Shown one piece after another: positions 1 through 6,665 of a stretch of DNA of 64,000 nucleotides. The notes below the pieces were generated by a model. The model was not told the origin of the DNA. It did no database searches and saw only the letters and a list, made by a program, of their open reading frames with translations. Where the stretch lies: assembly GCF_001261735.1 (NCBI RefSeq), contig NZ_CVRP01000013.1, forward strand, positions 62,001 to 126,000, given 5' to 3'. This stretch comes from Dysgonomonas sp. BGC7. GTDB lineage: Bacteria; Bacteroidota; Bacteroidia; Bacteroidales; Dysgonomonadaceae. Numbering within the stretch: position 1 is the stretch's first letter; each line of letters opens with the position of its first letter. Position numbers and translations under genes: made by a program.

Positions 1-772
1 AATCCACGTTGCCATACCTCAACTCCACTACATCACAAAAGCGTATTCCTGCATATAGGCACAAAATAAACGCTCGTCTTACATCTTGGTTTTGCTCCGT
101 GTAGGTGGTGCTTATTAGTTGTTGCATTTCCTCAACGCTCAGCACGTCTTTTCTTAAAATTTGTTCATCAACCTTGCATTGCACCCCTTTACAAGGGTTT
201 TTCATTATTACATCGTGTTCAACGGCATAAGAAACCGCTTTTTTAAACCGTTGAAATATACTCTTTGCTCCCTCACCTTTACTTCTGCTTTGCAAGTATT
301 CCACAAAAGACAACATCATATCTTTGCTTAACTGTTCAGGCTTTATAGAAGTTCTAAATACAGGGTACTCTATTGAAAGAAAATCTTTGAAACGGTTGAG
401 GGCTATTATCAGCATTCTAACATCTTTCTTGGTGTAGTTGTCGATGTAGGTTTGGAAATAGTCAAGGAAATTCACATTTTTAGCCTTTGATAGTCTGTAT
501 CCTAACTTTCCTTCTCTTAACTCTTGCTCTCGTTCGTTCCTAATCTTTTTTGCTAACTCTAAAGTTTCTTTATTAGTTAAACGTTCTTCTGTTGTGCGAG
601 GTGTAGCCCAAATATACAGGTTTAGAGATTCTTTTCTTCGGTCAATCTTTACCTTATCCTCAACCTTAGAATAGCCCAAATAATACTCTAAGTACAATGA
701 CAATTGTCCGTCTGAAAGCTTTTTTTGCTTTAATTTGGGGTTGTCTGTTACTTTGCTGTCATTTTTTGCCAT
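1..772 (-). CDS. Tyrosine-type site-specific integrase, 3' part missing at window edge
   Basis: Reading the minus strand from ATG at 772 gives an open frame that leaves the window at position 1, so only about 257 residues are visible. The N-terminal part, with a motif like LSLYLEYYLGYSK, resembles the arm-binding region of Bacteroidetes transposon integrases. It is followed by a SAM-like core-binding segment and the start of the catalytic domain. The motif AGIRFCDVVELRY around residue 244 carries the first catalytic arginine of tyrosine recombinases; the H-x-x-R box and the tyrosine lie outside the window. It probably belongs to a different mobile element from the serine recombinase next to it. 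Confidence 0.85.
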   Translation of the reverse strand, partial: MAKNDSKVTDNPKLKQKKLSDGQLSLYLEYYLGYSKVEDKVKIDRRKESLNLYIWATPRTTEERLTNKETLELAKKIRNEREQELREGKLGYRLSKAKNVNFLDYFQTYIDNYTKKDVRMLIIALNRFKDFLSIEYPVFRTSIKPEQLSKDMMLSFVEYLQSRSKGEGAKSIFQRFKKAVSYAVEHDVIMKNPCKGVQCKVDEQILRKDVLSVEEMQQLISTTYTEQNQDVRRAFILCLYAGIRFCDVVELRYGNVD

Positions 773-897
773 GATGTAACTTATTGTTTATCTTATGTTT
801 TCCTTTATATACAAAGGTAATAAAAAGATTTTATTGGGGCGCAAATAAGGTGCAAATATTAGCAAAACAAGGGTAATTATAGGAAAATGCAGATTGT

Positions 898-2505
898 TTA
901 TAAAACAACAATTAGCTGATTATTAAGGATGTTAACTTCTTTTGTTTTCTTATGATTTGCAGGTTTTGTACTGGCTCTGGGTACTAAGTGGGAAAAACTC
1001 GAATTATTTGAGTTTTTCCCATTTTTCTTTCCCCGCAATTCATTGGTTTGCTGATAGATTAAATCTAAAACTTTATTCAAAGAATTGGTTCGATATGCTT
1101 TTCCATCAAATACGACTTTTTCGGGAAAAATCGAACTTATCAGCTTACATTTCACTTCTACTTTAGCATCTCGAATATAGTAATCCATATTGTTTATCAG
1201 GTCAATAGAGGATGTTAGTTTAGGTTCGATATTTGCACGGTTAGGGTTTTCAAGAATATCTATCTTTTCTTCAAGCATATCTATGTTTTTGTTAAACCTT
1301 TCTTTGGCACTATAGTAGGTTTCTTTATCTATATCAGCATCTAAATATTTATCTTCAAGATTATACAAACGTTCTTTCATCTTCAATATCTCGTCTTTGT
1401 GACCTTCTATCTGCTTCTGAATATCTAACTTCCCATCTTGTCTAATATCCTTTAAAACCTCTTTATATAGTCTTAAAATAGGTTCGTTTGGTTTTAAAGA
1501 AGATAGGTATTTAGCAAACAATTCGTTTGCTTCTTCTGCCCGACATCTAAAATGTTTTGCATCAACGCTACAGTTGTAATAAGTATATTTTCCACCATTA
1601 CCTGAACTTGTAGCACCTGTAATTGATTTACCACAAACAGGACAGCAAATAAATTTTCTTAGAAATAAATCAGGGTTTATTTTTCTTGATAGTTTTGGAG
1701 AACCTTTCTTTTTGCCATCTATAACCTCTTGTACTTTCTCAAAAATCGTTTTATCTATAATAGCATCATGTCTTCCATCAACATAATGTTCAGGAATACC
1801 TTTATATTCAGGCACTCGTACTTTACCAATATAGAAACGGTTTCTAAGCATATCCATAAATGAATTTTTGTTTATCTTCCAATTATACTTTCTTTCAACC
1901 AATTTTCTTATATAGTTTGGAGATTGAGTACCTTTAGCAACTTCTGAAAACACCCATTGTATTATAGGTGCTTTCACTCTATCTATTTCTACGTATTTGT
2001 TATAATCATCAATTTTTACATTCTTATACCCTCTTGGTGCTTTATTCGCACATATTCCTCTCTCCAATGACTGGTGAATTCCATCTTTTGTTCCATCCGA
2101 CCTATTATCATTATCAACTTCGGCTTCACTTAGATATACTGCTAACATTATTTTAGAATGGTTGTCTTCCCAATTCAAATATTGCTCTACTGCATTTACT
2201 CTTATATCAAGCTTTTTAAAGAAGGCTATATTGTTTAACCCCTCTTGCATATTTCTTGAGTATCTATTCCATTTCAAGAATAGAACTAAATCTACCTTAT
2301 TTTTATTCGATTTACAAAATTTCATGACTTTCTGAATCTCAGGTCTACGTGCAAAATCTTTTCCGCTCTCATCCTCTCTATAACAATCAACTACATTATG
2401 TTGATTCTTTCTACAAAACTCTCTCATCGCTTTCTCTTGATAATCTAAACTACATCCTTTTGCTTGTTCGTCACTACTTACGCGACAATATATTATTACA
2501 TTCAT
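898..2505 (-). CDS. Large serine recombinase (integrase of the element)
   Basis: The 535-residue protein starts with a resolvase-type catalytic domain. YCRVSSDEQ near residue 6 contains the nucleophilic serine, and LFLKWNRYSRN matches the conserved arginine region. A recombinase domain follows at about 155-260. A zinc-ribbon with two Cys pairs (CCPVCGK at about 285, then further cysteines) and a coiled coil at about 365-425 come next, the usual order for large serine integrases. The last roughly 40 residues are low in conservation and are read from an attachment-site-like sequence and its hairpin (956-1020), so the C-terminus was probably created by integration. A small, possibly frameshifted gene lies 7 bp upstream. 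It likely catalyses insertion and excision of the 950-8,940 element. Confidence 0.9.
   Translation of the reverse strand: MNVIIYCRVSSDEQAKGCSLDYQEKAMREFCRKNQHNVVDCYREDESGKDFARRPEIQKVMKFCKSNKNKVDLVLFLKWNRYSRNMQEGLNNIAFFKKLDIRVNAVEQYLNWEDNHSKIMLAVYLSEAEVDNDNRSDGTKDGIHQSLERGICANKAPRGYKNVKIDDYNKYVEIDRVKAPIIQWVFSEVAKGTQSPNYIRKLVERKYNWKINKNSFMDMLRNRFYIGKVRVPEYKGIPEHYVDGRHDAIIDKTIFEKVQEVIDGKKKGSPKLSRKINPDLFLRKFICCPVCGKSITGATSSGNGGKYTYYNCSVDAKHFRCRAEEANELFAKYLSSLKPNEPILRLYKEVLKDIRQDGKLDIQKQIEGHKDEILKMKERLYNLEDKYLDADIDKETYYSAKERFNKNIDMLEEKIDILENPNRANIEPKLTSSIDLINNMDYYIRDAKVEVKCKLISSIFPEKVVFDGKAYRTNSLNKVLDLIYQQTNELRGKKNGKNSNNSSFSHLVPRASTKPANHKKTKEVNILNNQLIVVL
956..987 (+). other. Attachment-site-like sequence resembling the 3' end of a tRNA gene (left copy)
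   Basis: On the plus strand this stretch reads like a degenerate T-arm plus acceptor 3' strand, ending CTGGCTCTGGGTACTAAG. It is followed directly by a strong hairpin and T-run at 990-1020. A similar arrangement, with GGTTCGAG, GGGGTACTTAAG and a hairpin, recurs at 8903-8971. I infer an attL/attR-type pair derived from a tRNA gene, perhaps a leucine tRNA. No complete tRNA is present at either place, so this remains inference. Confidence 0.45.
990..1020 (+). terminator. Perfect 11-bp hairpin with flanking T-rich run
   Basis: The arms GGGAAAAACTC (990-1000) and GAGTTTTTCCC (1010-1020) pair perfectly around a 9-nt loop, followed by ATTTTTCTTT. It lies inside the annotated 3' end of the serine recombinase frame, directly after the tRNA-like 3' end, as if it were the terminator of the former target gene. 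Confidence 0.6.
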
Positions 2506-2512
2506 ATTTCTC

Positions 2513-2807
2513 TTAATTTAATTCATTATTATTATCGTATTCTCCCTGTTCAACTTGCAGATTAGCAAGAAGATATAAAAACTCTCTTATTTCCTTTATC
2601 TCTTCGTTTGTGTATTTTCTTTTACCTTCATTTACAATACTCTTACATGTTTCTAAACTTAACATCGATAAAGATTTTACTATCTTTATTTTTGCACCTG
2701 TATTCGCTACAAGTAAGCGTCTGGGTTTATCATAGACTAACGCCTCAAAGTGCGTTCTTAAACAATCTACATTCTTGTATAAATCCCTTATATATCATTA
2801 CATACAT
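2513..2807 (-). pseudogene. Small conserved-looking gene upstream of the serine recombinase, apparently frameshifted
   Basis: Two overlapping minus-strand frames look like one protein. From ATG at 2807 one frame reads MYVMIYKGFIQECRLFKNAL and stops. A second frame, open from about 2798 to the stop at 2513, contains RTHFEALVYDKPRRLL and later YTNEEIKEIREFLYLLANLQ. The second frame's first ATG is internal, at 2665, giving only 50 residues. Joining them needs one frame change near 2750. The gene ends 7 bp before the recombinase start, so they were probably co-transcribed. I do not recognise a function. Either it is a recent frameshift or only the 2513-2665 part is translated. Confidence 0.45.
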
Positions 2808-2854
2808 TTTATTTTAATCATTATTTTTACTATAACCAATATCTAACACAAATA

Positions 2855-2924
2855 AAAAAACAGCAATACAAGCCTATCCCCCAATGTTTCCACTGAGAGC
2901 AGATTATTCATAATGCTGTTTTTT
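2855..2924. terminator. Long-loop inverted repeat, possible bidirectional terminator
   Basis: The arms AAAAAACAGCA (2855-2865) and TGCTGTTTTTT (2914-2924) are perfectly complementary over 11 bp, with a 48-nt intervening sequence. The A/T-rich flanks would suit termination in either direction between the resolvase and the recombinase unit. The long loop could also make it a small structured RNA. Confidence 0.4.
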
Positions 2925-3110
2925 GATTACTTTTTTGCAATTATACTATTATTAAAATCAATTCCCAAATTTTGTTAAAAATTTTTCTGAAATTTTTGAA
3001 GAGAGATTTACGCAAGATAATGTACTCGATTTTAGGGGGTAGTGTTTTCTAATCTTTTAGTCAGGTGGATACGTAGGTAGGGGTGGGGGCATGGTATACC
3101 TACCCTATTG

Positions 3111-3731
3111 TTACATTATGGCTTTTACTTTACGCAATGTATTTACACTGGTACCTGTAATTTTTTGTATATTTCTTAGGCTGTATCCTTTTCTCAAAAG
3201 TTTAATGTCTTCTGTATATTCCTCTTTCATTGCTTCATTATCTTTTCTGTAACCAATTTTACGACCGACAGAAAGACCTTTAGCTAAGTGAGCCTTATAT
3301 CCTGATTGCATACGCTCCCTGATATTACCTTTTTCAAGGTTAGCTATTTCAGATAATAAAGAAACTAATAACTGAGCCATTGGATTAACTTTCTTATCTT
3401 CTGTCAGAGTTTCAATATTAAGATTTTGAATATACACAGATATTTTGTTCTCATTAAGTAATGAAATGGTTTCAAGTAACCCTAATTGCGTTCGATGCAA
3501 GCGTGATACTTCACTAACTAAAACCTTTTCTATCTTGTTAGAATTAACATAATCAATCATACGCAATAGTTCAGGTCTTTCTTCTTGGCGTTTAGTCCCA
3601 CTAACTTTTTCTGCAAATACACAATCTACTATCATATCATTTCGTTTTGCAAAATCAGTCAGGTCATTTATCTGTCTATTGAAGTCCTGATTTAAAGTTG
3701 ATACCCTTGCATATATAACTACTCGTTTCAT
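3111..3731 (-). CDS. Small serine recombinase, resolvase/invertase family
   Basis: The protein has 206 residues, the normal size of Tn3-type resolvases and DNA invertases. It starts MKRVVIYARVSTLNQD, where S11 is the expected nucleophile. SEVSRLHRTQ matches the conserved catalytic R-x-x-R region, the segment after about residue 125 fits the long dimer helix, and the last 45 residues end in a helix-turn-helix (LLRKGYSLRNIQKITGTSVN). It could resolve multimers of the element or invert a segment. Its start codon lies 5 bp from a palindrome (3736-3751) that matches two others near the XRE gene, so it is probably under the same repressor. Confidence 0.88.
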   Translation of the reverse strand: MKRVVIYARVSTLNQDFNRQINDLTDFAKRNDMIVDCVFAEKVSGTKRQEERPELLRMIDYVNSNKIEKVLVSEVSRLHRTQLGLLETISLLNENKISVYIQNLNIETLTEDKKVNPMAQLLVSLLSEIANLEKGNIRERMQSGYKAHLAKGLSVGRKIGYRKDNEAMKEEYTEDIKLLRKGYSLRNIQKITGTSVNTLRKVKAIM

Positions 3732-3735
3732 TCTA

Positions 3736-3751
3736 TTATCATTTATGATTA
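3736..3751. promoter_or_regulatory. XRE operator candidate 1, upstream of the resolvase
   Basis: TTATCATTTATGATTA is a near-perfect dyad (TTATCAT / ATGATTA). It closely matches the dyads at 4302-4317 and 4346-4367 around the XRE repressor gene and sits just upstream of the resolvase start codon. Confidence 0.55.
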
Positions 3752-3839
3752 CTAATCATAAGTAATTATATTAAGTATATTTACCAAATGTAAAAGTAGT
3801 TATTTTAATTATATTTACTATTTTGTATATATTTGTAGA

Positions 3840-4067
3840 ATGAAAGAAAAAGAATTACAACAAAGACAGGTTATCCATGTTCATATATTGGCTACTGATA
3901 GACATTACTATTTTGGTAGCATACAAGCTATCTATGACACTTTAAGCAAAGAGGATATAGGAATAGCGCTACAAACTCTATATAATCGTAGATTGAATGA
4001 AAAGTATGTTAATGATAAGGCAGTGATTAGAAAAGGTGTGCTACAACAAAAGAAACGTTCTGCATAA
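3840..4067 (+). CDS. Small conserved mobile-element protein, unknown function
   Basis: This 75-residue protein contains IHVHILATDRHYYFGSIQAI and ends with a basic tail (VIRKGVLQQKKRSA). From memory, short proteins of this style (HVH...HYYFGS...IY) recur on Bacteroidetes mobile elements; I know of no assigned function. The ATG is preceded 5 bp upstream by TATATTTG, a perfect -7 box. If that box is used, transcription would begin about at the start codon and the mRNA would be nearly leaderless. The gene is convergent with the XRE repressor, 5 bp from its end. Confidence 0.6.
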   Translation: MKEKELQQRQVIHVHILATDRHYYFGSIQAIYDTLSKEDIGIALQTLYNRRLNEKYVNDKAVIRKGVLQQKKRSA

Positions 4068-4072
4068 AGGTT

Positions 4073-4291
4073 CTATTTTATATCAATGATATGTATAATT
4101 GTTGTATCTAATGATTCAGCAATGTTCAGCAATGTACCAATAGTAAGGTTCGTTTTTCCCGATTCAATCCTACTCATATTAGACTTTTCATAGTTACATC
4201 TTGCTGCAAGTTCTGCTTGACTAATATTTTTTTCTTCTCGTATCTTTTTGATATTCTTACCTATAGCAATCAACAAATCTTCTTTATTCAT
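4073..4291 (-). CDS. XRE-family helix-turn-helix repressor
   Basis: The 72-residue protein is a single Cro/C1-type domain. After a short N-terminal helix, IREEKNISQAELAARCNYEKSNMSRIESGKTN spans the helix-turn-helix with the conserved SQAELA and S-x-I-E-x-G-K-x-N features, and a last helix follows. There is no cleavage or ligand domain, so it is a minimal DNA-binding regulator. Two dyads lie in its divergent upstream region (4302-4317 and 4346-4367) and a third lies at the resolvase. The simplest reading is an autoregulated repressor of the element that also controls the exported genes to its right. Confidence 0.88.
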   Translation of the reverse strand: MNKEDLLIAIGKNIKKIREEKNISQAELAARCNYEKSNMSRIESGKTNLTIGTLLNIAESLDTTIIHIIDIK

Positions 4292-4301
4292 AATTCTTTA
4301 A

Positions 4302-4317
4302 TTATCATATTTGATAA
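4302..4317. promoter_or_regulatory. XRE operator candidate 2
   Basis: TTATCATATTTGATAA is a dyad of TTATCA and TGATAA. It lies 11 bp upstream of the XRE start codon and overlaps the -33 element of the rightward promoter at 4310-4339. Confidence 0.6.
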
Positions 4318-4339
4318 CTAAAGAAAATGCTATTATCTT
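4310..4339 (+). promoter_or_regulatory. Bacteroidetes-type promoter for the rightward exported genes
   Basis: TTTG (4310-4313) is followed after 18 bp by TATCTTCG (4332-4339), one mismatch from the TAnnTTTG -7 consensus. The -33 box overlaps operator 2, and operator 3 covers the expected transcription start, an arrangement suited to repression. Confidence 0.55.
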
Positions 4340-4345
4340 CGCAAG

Positions 4346-4367
4346 TAGTTATCATTTATGATAACTA
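4346..4367. promoter_or_regulatory. XRE operator candidate 3
   Basis: TAGTTATCAT and ATGATAACTA are perfect 10-bp arms separated by TT. It is the most symmetric of three related dyads and sits just downstream of the rightward -7 box. Confidence 0.62.
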
Positions 4368-4398
4368 GTATGTATTTAATTAATTAAAATCAATTTTC

Positions 4399-4866
4399 AT
4401 AAAAAAATTTCTCATTCCATTAGTAATGGTATTCGCTTTGCTTGGTAGTATTCAAGCACAGGATACTAAAAATTCTTTACAAGCTAATCTCCTGTACGGT
4501 TCTAAAATTGAAACAATGAGCTTTGGGCTTACTTTTAACCTCACTGGTAAAAAACACGAATTTTCGCCATCTATCAATGCTTATCTTAAAAAAGATGGGG
4601 TAAGCCTAAAAGAAATCAACTTTGATTACCACAGATTGTATGGCATTGGCAGCAAGGTTAAAGTATTTCCTATCATTGGTTTTGGAATTAATTCATGGGA
4701 AGGCAGTGGTGCGGACAACGAAACAAAGTTTGGGCTGAATTTAGGTCTTGGTGGTCGGTATGATATCAATGATAAATTTCATGCTGGATTTCAATTCAAA
4801 TACAGTGCCATGAGTGAATCGGGTTCACAGAGTGTCCCAACGTTAACAATCGGCTATAAACTTTAA
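4399..4866 (+). CDS. Small outer-membrane beta-barrel-like protein, non-ATG start likely
   Basis: From the first ATG (4426) the protein has 146 residues, but that start cuts into the signal peptide. Nine codons earlier the frame gives KKFLIPLVMVFALLGSIQAQ, a complete signal peptide, beginning at ATA (4399), with an ATT two codons before that. Translation therefore probably uses a non-ATG codon, or an original ATG has mutated. The mature part alternates polar and hydrophobic residues (FGLTFNLTG, FGLNLGLGGRYDI, LTIGYKL), typical of small porin-like barrels with a C-terminal beta strand. It is followed 27 bp later by a lipoprotein gene on the same strand. Confidence 0.65.
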   Translation: MKKFLIPLVMVFALLGSIQAQDTKNSLQANLLYGSKIETMSFGLTFNLTGKKHEFSPSINAYLKKDGVSLKEINFDYHRLYGIGSKVKVFPIIGFGINSWEGSGADNETKFGLNLGLGGRYDINDKFHAGFQFKYSAMSESGSQSVPTLTIGYKL

Positions 4867-4893
4867 TCACAAACTATACTCTGATATAATATT

Positions 4894-5295
4894 ATGGAAA
4901 AGAATAATTTAAAATATTTTACTTTATTGGTAATATCGTTTTTGATGCTCAGTGTATCATCTTGTAGTAAAGATGATGAAGATAATGATAGCAATAACAA
5001 ATCTCTGATTGTTGGTAAATGGAAAATTGAAAGCTCACCTCAAGGTGTAGACGAGGACGAAAAAAATTGGATTTTCAATATTAAATCCGATGGGACTTAT
5101 AGCTATGGTGACGGAGATGAGTATGATGATTTTGGTACTTGGACAATAAACGATAAAACATTTAACTACGCTTCGAAATTAGGTTTATCTTTCACCACTG
5201 AGATTATTGAACTTAATAAAACCACCTTTACAGCAAAGGTAAGAAATCCTCTTTCATCAGGTTACATTACGACTACTTATAAAAGGATTGAATAA
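4894..5295 (+). CDS. Lipocalin-like lipoprotein
   Basis: This 133-residue protein has a lipoprotein signal sequence ending in the lipobox SVSSC (cysteine at about 24), then an acidic Asp/Asn-rich linker. VGKWKIESSPQG, the spaced YSYGDGDEYDDFGTWTIND and the closing ITTTYKRI fit the lipocalin-like domain common in Bacteroidetes lipoproteins (a GxW motif near the start of the barrel). It probably sits in the outer membrane. It shares the rightward promoter with the upstream barrel gene and ends at a strong terminator (5331-5375). The ligand cannot be inferred. Confidence 0.7.
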   Translation: MEKNNLKYFTLLVISFLMLSVSSCSKDDEDNDSNNKSLIVGKWKIESSPQGVDEDEKNWIFNIKSDGTYSYGDGDEYDDFGTWTINDKTFNYASKLGLSFTTEIIELNKTTFTAKVRNPLSSGYITTTYKRIE

Positions 5296-5330
5296 TCAAT
5301 CTAATCTTTTAGATTAAATTGATAACAATA

Positions 5331-5375
5331 AAAATGTATCAAAAGGTCTTTTTCAAGATTATTTTGATACATTTT
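5331..5375 (+). terminator. Strong intrinsic terminator after the lipoprotein gene
   Basis: The arms AAAATGTATCAAAA (5331-5344) and TTTTGATACATTTT (5362-5375) pair perfectly over 14 bp with a 17-nt loop, followed by T and AATT. It closes the rightward two-gene unit and could also act on transcripts from the right. Confidence 0.8.
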
Positions 5376-5506
5376 TAATTTGCTACAAAATTCTAATTTA
5401 AACATAAGATAATCTTAATGAAGCGATACACGCCAAAATTAACGTAAATAGCACATTTCAGAGATTAAAAGACCTATGTTGAGGTGTCAAAGTACCTCTA
5501 AAAAAG

Positions 5507-6505
5507 TCACTTATCGCTTAGTTTTTGCCTTATATCAGCTAATATTCCACTGGATTTATATAGTCGCTCGTTTCGTTGCCGTATAAGTACTTTTATTTTT
5601 TTCATTCTTTCAGACAAACCATTACGAGAATTTTTACTATATATGTTAAGGTCTTTCATCTCTTGCTCTATTTTCTTAATATCCCCATTATGCTTGTCAA
5701 TAATGGCATTCATTGCATAGGTTTCATAATTGGTAATATATTGTTTATTCTCAATTTCTGTTTTTTCAAAAATCTTATTGAATTGGTTTAATAAAGGATT
5801 TTCATTTGAACTGAATATCTCACTTATATGGCTTGTATCTGTATTTAGTGCATTACATATTTTCTTGGGAGTATCTAATTCCATTTCAAAACGTGTGACA
5901 CCATCAAAATAACTTATTACTTTGTTTGGACAATTAAGGACTGAAAGAAAATCATCATTCTTTATAATCTCCTTTTCTTTATCATATATGACAATGGATT
6001 CTTTGCAGGATTTTGATTTTACATCTTTATTAAAACGTATTCCATCTTTTCTATAACGTTCCCATTTAAAGCGTCTGTAATTATCAACGCATGAATTAAG
6101 ACTATGCAGAATGTTGTCTGTCAAGTCATATTTTATGCCATTGGTTATATGAACCTTTGAAAAATAACAATCCTCTGCAATAGAATCAACATCGAGACTA
6201 CAAATAACAAGTTGGTTGATATTCTCTAAGCATTGTTTAAAAGAATCTTTTGTTATAAGTTTGGGATAATCATTTAATAATACCTTAAATGAAAATTCTA
6301 ATGTTAATGATTTATCACTAATTCCAATATATAAATTATAAGGAATAAATCTATCATCATCTTTTGAATTATAAAATGTATTTATTAAATCTCCATTTGG
6401 TTTATATCGTGGATTAAATTTAATAAATGTATTTTTCAAGTATTCTTTATTGGTTCTTATTTTTACTGTATCAAATTTTAAATGTTTGTTTTCATAACTA
6501 TTCAT
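5507..6505 (-). CDS. Replication initiator-like protein, phage gpII / plasmid II-X family
   Basis: The protein has 332 residues. The opening FDTVKIRTNKEYL, the central SKVHITNGIKYDL, a later VIYDKEKEI with a candidate nicking tyrosine, and FDGVTRFEMELDTPKKI are the pattern I associate with gene II/X-type rolling-circle initiators of filamentous phages and related plasmids. The C-terminal 90 residues are charged and helical. I assign the family from pattern memory, not from a search. A stem-loop lies 33-66 bp upstream of the start (6538-6571), where an origin could be. No phage coat or assembly gene is seen nearby, so the element may replicate as a satellite or integrate via the serine recombinase. 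Confidence 0.5.
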   Translation of the reverse strand: MNSYENKHLKFDTVKIRTNKEYLKNTFIKFNPRYKPNGDLINTFYNSKDDDRFIPYNLYIGISDKSLTLEFSFKVLLNDYPKLITKDSFKQCLENINQLVICSLDVDSIAEDCYFSKVHITNGIKYDLTDNILHSLNSCVDNYRRFKWERYRKDGIRFNKDVKSKSCKESIVIYDKEKEIIKNDDFLSVLNCPNKVISYFDGVTRFEMELDTPKKICNALNTDTSHISEIFSSNENPLLNQFNKIFEKTEIENKQYITNYETYAMNAIIDKHNGDIKKIEQEMKDLNIYSKNSRNGLSERMKKIKVLIRQRNERLYKSSGILADIRQKLSDK

Positions 6506-6537
6506 TTTAATTAATAATTAAACTTCTTATTTTTCAA

Positions 6538-6571
6538 GTGAACTATACTAAACATTATTAGTGTAGTCCAC
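6538..6571. other. Stem-loop upstream of the rep-like gene, candidate replication origin
   Basis: Two 14-nt arms (6538-6551 and 6558-6571) pair with twelve Watson-Crick pairs, one G-T pair and one mismatch around a 6-nt loop. The position, 33 bp before a rolling-circle-type initiator gene, suggests a nicking site or single-strand origin; the function is inference. The rest of 6506-6665 is AT-rich without features. Confidence 0.45.
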
Positions 6572-6665
6572 AGGCTACATATTTCCCTTCTTGATAGAGA
6601 AATGAAACTTCTTTAGTAAAAAATAAGATTTTAATATTAATAGTAAATAGTTAGTGAAAAAACAT

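Noticed and set aside
956-987. A complete tRNA gene
   Set aside because: Only a degenerate 3' half is visible; no anticodon arm or D-arm precedes it.
2608-2817. A 69-codon plus-strand frame
   Set aside because: It lies opposite the small minus-strand gene at 2513-2807 and has no family features; it is a shadow.
3066-3106. GGTAGG/CCTACC pair after the resolvase as terminator
   Set aside because: Only 6 bp with a long loop and no T-run in the needed direction.
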